In this document: in pieces, positions 4,645 through 5,613 of the stretch
Position numbering within the stretch: the stretch's first letter is position 1
Layout of the letters: every line of letters starts with the position of its first letter
DNA from: Clostridia bacterium
GTDB lineage: Bacteria; Bacillota; Clostridia; Christensenellales; UBA1242
Length of the DNA stretch: 5,613 nt
NCBI GenBank assembly: GCA_023228225.1
Contig: JALOBO010000101.1
Span: forward strand, 1 to 5,613
Reading direction: 5' to 3'
Made by a program: the position numbers and the translations under genes
The notes under the pieces: model-generated
The model's input: the letters and a program-made list of their open reading frames with translations, nothing else
Database searches by the model: none
Told to the model about the DNA's origin: nothing

Positions 4645-5449
4645 ATTCTTCTGAGAAGAACCAGTCAATTGCTACGGCGTTTATTTCTTCCATACCTACC
4701 CATGTTGAATGGTTGTGAGGAATGGACTTGTGAAGCTCTGCAGGGATAAATAAGCCAATTGCACTATCTATGTTGCCCTCCATGTCTACATGTAAATGGT
4801 GGAACTCTGATCCCTCAAAGCGTTCATTCATTGGGTTGAATCCTAGTTCTCTGCGTTTCTGTTTGTGCTTTGTTGACGCTTTCTTTCCTGCGTCTGTCTT
4901 AAGCCATGCACGGTTTTTAATTCTTAAAATTTCTCTGTTCTCCTCTCTGTATTTCTCATGGTACTCTTTATAGTGTTCTCTGTTATTCTCTCTCCACTCT
5001 TTTTGTTTTTCTGTTAAATAGTCAGGGTGCTCTTTTCTCCACTTCTTACATTGTTCTTTTAATTTTTCCTTGTTAGCTGCCCAATACGCTTTATTATGCT
5101 CTCGGTTTGCTTCTTTGTTGTTTGCATACTTTGCTTTATTATACACCTGAATGTGTTCTTTGTTTTCTTCTCTCCACTGTTTGTTTTTAGCACACATAGT
5201 TTCTTTGTTTTCTTCCCAATATTCTTTATGTTTATCTGCCAAGATTTCTTTATTTTCCTTCCAGTATTTCTTATTATACTCAGTTATGTACTCTTTGTTA
5301 TTTTCTCCCCACAATTTATTTTTAGCTGCTCGGCAGGCTTTACAGTCGTTCCTGTGCCCATCCTTAGCACCTTTCCTAGTATTAAAACTGCACAAAGGAA
5401 GTAGCTGCTTACATACTCTACATATTTTATACTCGTCTATCAAATGCAT
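4643..5449 (-). CDS. HNH-like endonuclease with Cys4 finger and 15-residue repeats
   Basis: The start is ATG 5449-5447, giving 268 residues; TTG 5455 and GTG 5452 are in frame but lack support. Residues 10-39 form a CxxC...CxxC zinc-finger-like unit (C10, C13, C36, C39) with the spacing seen at the front of many phage and archaeal HNH proteins. Residues 44-178 are nine copies of a 15-residue repeat, roughly NKxYWxENKExxxxY, with a decayed tenth copy to about 193; this part is helical and very charged. The C-terminal 75 residues carry GFNPMNERFEGSEFHHLH, IPAELHKSIPHN and GMEEIN, matching by memory an HNH-like domain of methanogen proteins, with metal-site candidates H217, H218, H240, H245 and N246. 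A DNA nickase, homing or packaging nuclease is plausible; no catalysis can be shown from sequence. It is a single-gene unit, convergent with the membrane operon. Confidence 0.75.
   Translation of the reverse strand: MHLIDEYKICRVCKQLLPLCSFNTRKGAKDGHRNDCKACRAAKNKLWGENNKEYITEYNKKYWKENKEILADKHKEYWEENKETMCAKNKQWREENKEHIQVYNKAKYANNKEANREHNKAYWAANKEKLKEQCKKWRKEHPDYLTEKQKEWRENNREHYKEYHEKYREENREILRIKNRAWLKTDAGKKASTKHKQKRRELGFNPMNERFEGSEFHHLHVDMEGNIDSAIGLFIPAELHKSIPHNHSTWVGMEEINAVAIDWFFSEE
4871..5320 (-). repeat. Ten 45-bp tandem coding repeats (15 residues each)
   Basis: Within the HNH-like gene, residues 44-193 fall into exact 15-residue frames without gaps: N-K-L-W-G-E-N-N-K-E, N-K-K-Y-W-K-E-N-K-E, H-K-E-Y-W-E-E-N-K-E and so on. 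Position 2 is almost always K, positions 4-5 aromatic, positions 8-10 N-K/R-E. DNA copies have diverged, but TCTTTGTTTTCTTC-like blocks recur on the + strand. The last copy is degenerate. Confidence 0.85.
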
Positions 5450-5462
5450 CACCAAATTCTTG

Positions 5463-5475
5463 TATAAAGTATATA
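5463..5475 (-). promoter_or_regulatory. TATA-like box for the HNH-like gene, probably leaderless
   Basis: On the - strand the sequence reads TATATACTTTATA. The centre of TATATA (5470-5475) is about 24 nt before the A of ATG 5449, the usual TATA-to-start distance in archaea, and no Shine-Dalgarno site is properly spaced before that ATG. Transcription may begin at the start codon itself. Confidence 0.45.
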
Positions 5476-5613
5476 CGTCCTAAAAGACTATAAGCTTTTC
5501 GACAGTATTTCACTGCCTAAATACAAATTTTAAGCCTGTTGACAACTGTATAGAAAGTTTTAAATAGAAAGAGTGCGTATATAGTAGTAGGGTATTATTA
5601 CCTAAACAAATAA
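5476..5613. other. Intergenic stretch at right edge
   Basis: No ORF is supported here. It holds small symmetric motifs, including GTTGACAAC (5538-5546) and a + strand TATA-like box (5559-5566), consistent with a divergent control region for a gene beyond the window. Confidence 0.5.
5559..5566 (+). promoter_or_regulatory. TATA box of a + strand gene beyond the window
   Basis: TTTAAATA, identical to the box at 3633-3640, with transcription expected near 5588-5592. TTGACA at 5539-5544 lies 16 nt before TAAATA (5561-5566), so a bacterial -35/-10 reading is formally possible; the rest of the window favours the archaeal one. The palindrome GTTGACAAC at 5538-5546 could be an operator. Confidence 0.5.

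Noticed and set aside
4871..5320. CRISPR-like array
   Set aside because: The 45-bp period stays in frame with a protein and the copies are diverged throughout; there is no alternation of identical repeats and unique spacers.
5096..5483. Two + strand ORFs (5096-5404, 5151-5483) that look like hydrophobic membrane proteins
   Set aside because: They are antisense shadows of the Lys/Glu/Asn-rich repeats of the - strand HNH-like gene; the reverse complement of such codons reads as Phe, Leu and Ser. No ribosome sites.
5591..5602. GGTATTATTACC as a hairpin or operator
   Set aside because: Only four base pairs, expected by chance in AT-rich sequence.

Overview
The window looks archaeal, most likely from a euryarchaeon (methanogen or ANME type) or one of its viruses, proviruses or plasmids. 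The reasons are: AT-rich sequence heavy in ATA (Ile) and AGA/AGG (Arg) codons; promoter-like boxes of the form TTTAAATA / TTTATATA; GGTG-type Shine-Dalgarno sites and ATGA stop/start overlaps; and a C-terminal domain in the last gene that I associate with HNH-like proteins of methanogenic archaea. The host cannot be named from sequence alone. Two hairpin-plus-T terminators and one TTGACA-like box are more bacterial in style, so a bacterial origin is less likely but not excluded.

Region 1 (1-2389, + strand) is a tightly packed glycan or surface operon cut by the left edge. It holds the C-terminal part of a GT-B glycosyltransferase, a 34-aa single-span membrane peptide, a complete second GT-B glycosyltransferase, a small secreted protein with a TTG start, and a short serine-acetyltransferase-like hexapeptide transferase with a GTG start. 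Every junction overlaps or lies within 10 nt, so the genes are probably co-transcribed and translationally coupled. Together they could build and acetylate a glycan at the cell surface or on virions.

Region 2 (2390-3122, + strand) has its own TATA-like promoter, a small helical Lys-tailed protein, a striking 16-bp inverted repeat and a 63-aa probable membrane protein.

Region 3 (3123-3552, - strand) holds two very small basic proteins with nearly identical ribosome-binding leaders. It ends in a bidirectional hairpin terminator and is transcribed from one side of a symmetric divergent promoter at 3612-3640.

Region 4 (3633-4610, + strand) starts from the other side of that promoter. Three overlapping genes encode small multi-span membrane proteins and end in a hairpin terminator. 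The last protein is a membrane hairpin with a short exposed loop, an architecture compatible with structural proteins of enveloped or spindle-shaped archaeal viruses. No homology was tested.

Region 5 (4643-5613) holds, on the - strand, a protein with a zinc-finger-like N-terminus, nine to ten 15-residue repeats and an HNH-like C-terminus. Beyond it is an intergenic stretch with a promoter for that gene and a + strand promoter firing out of the window.

Short genes of unknown function, small membrane proteins, an HNH-like protein and divergent compact operons are typical of an archaeal mobile element carrying a glycosylation cassette. That reading is inference.
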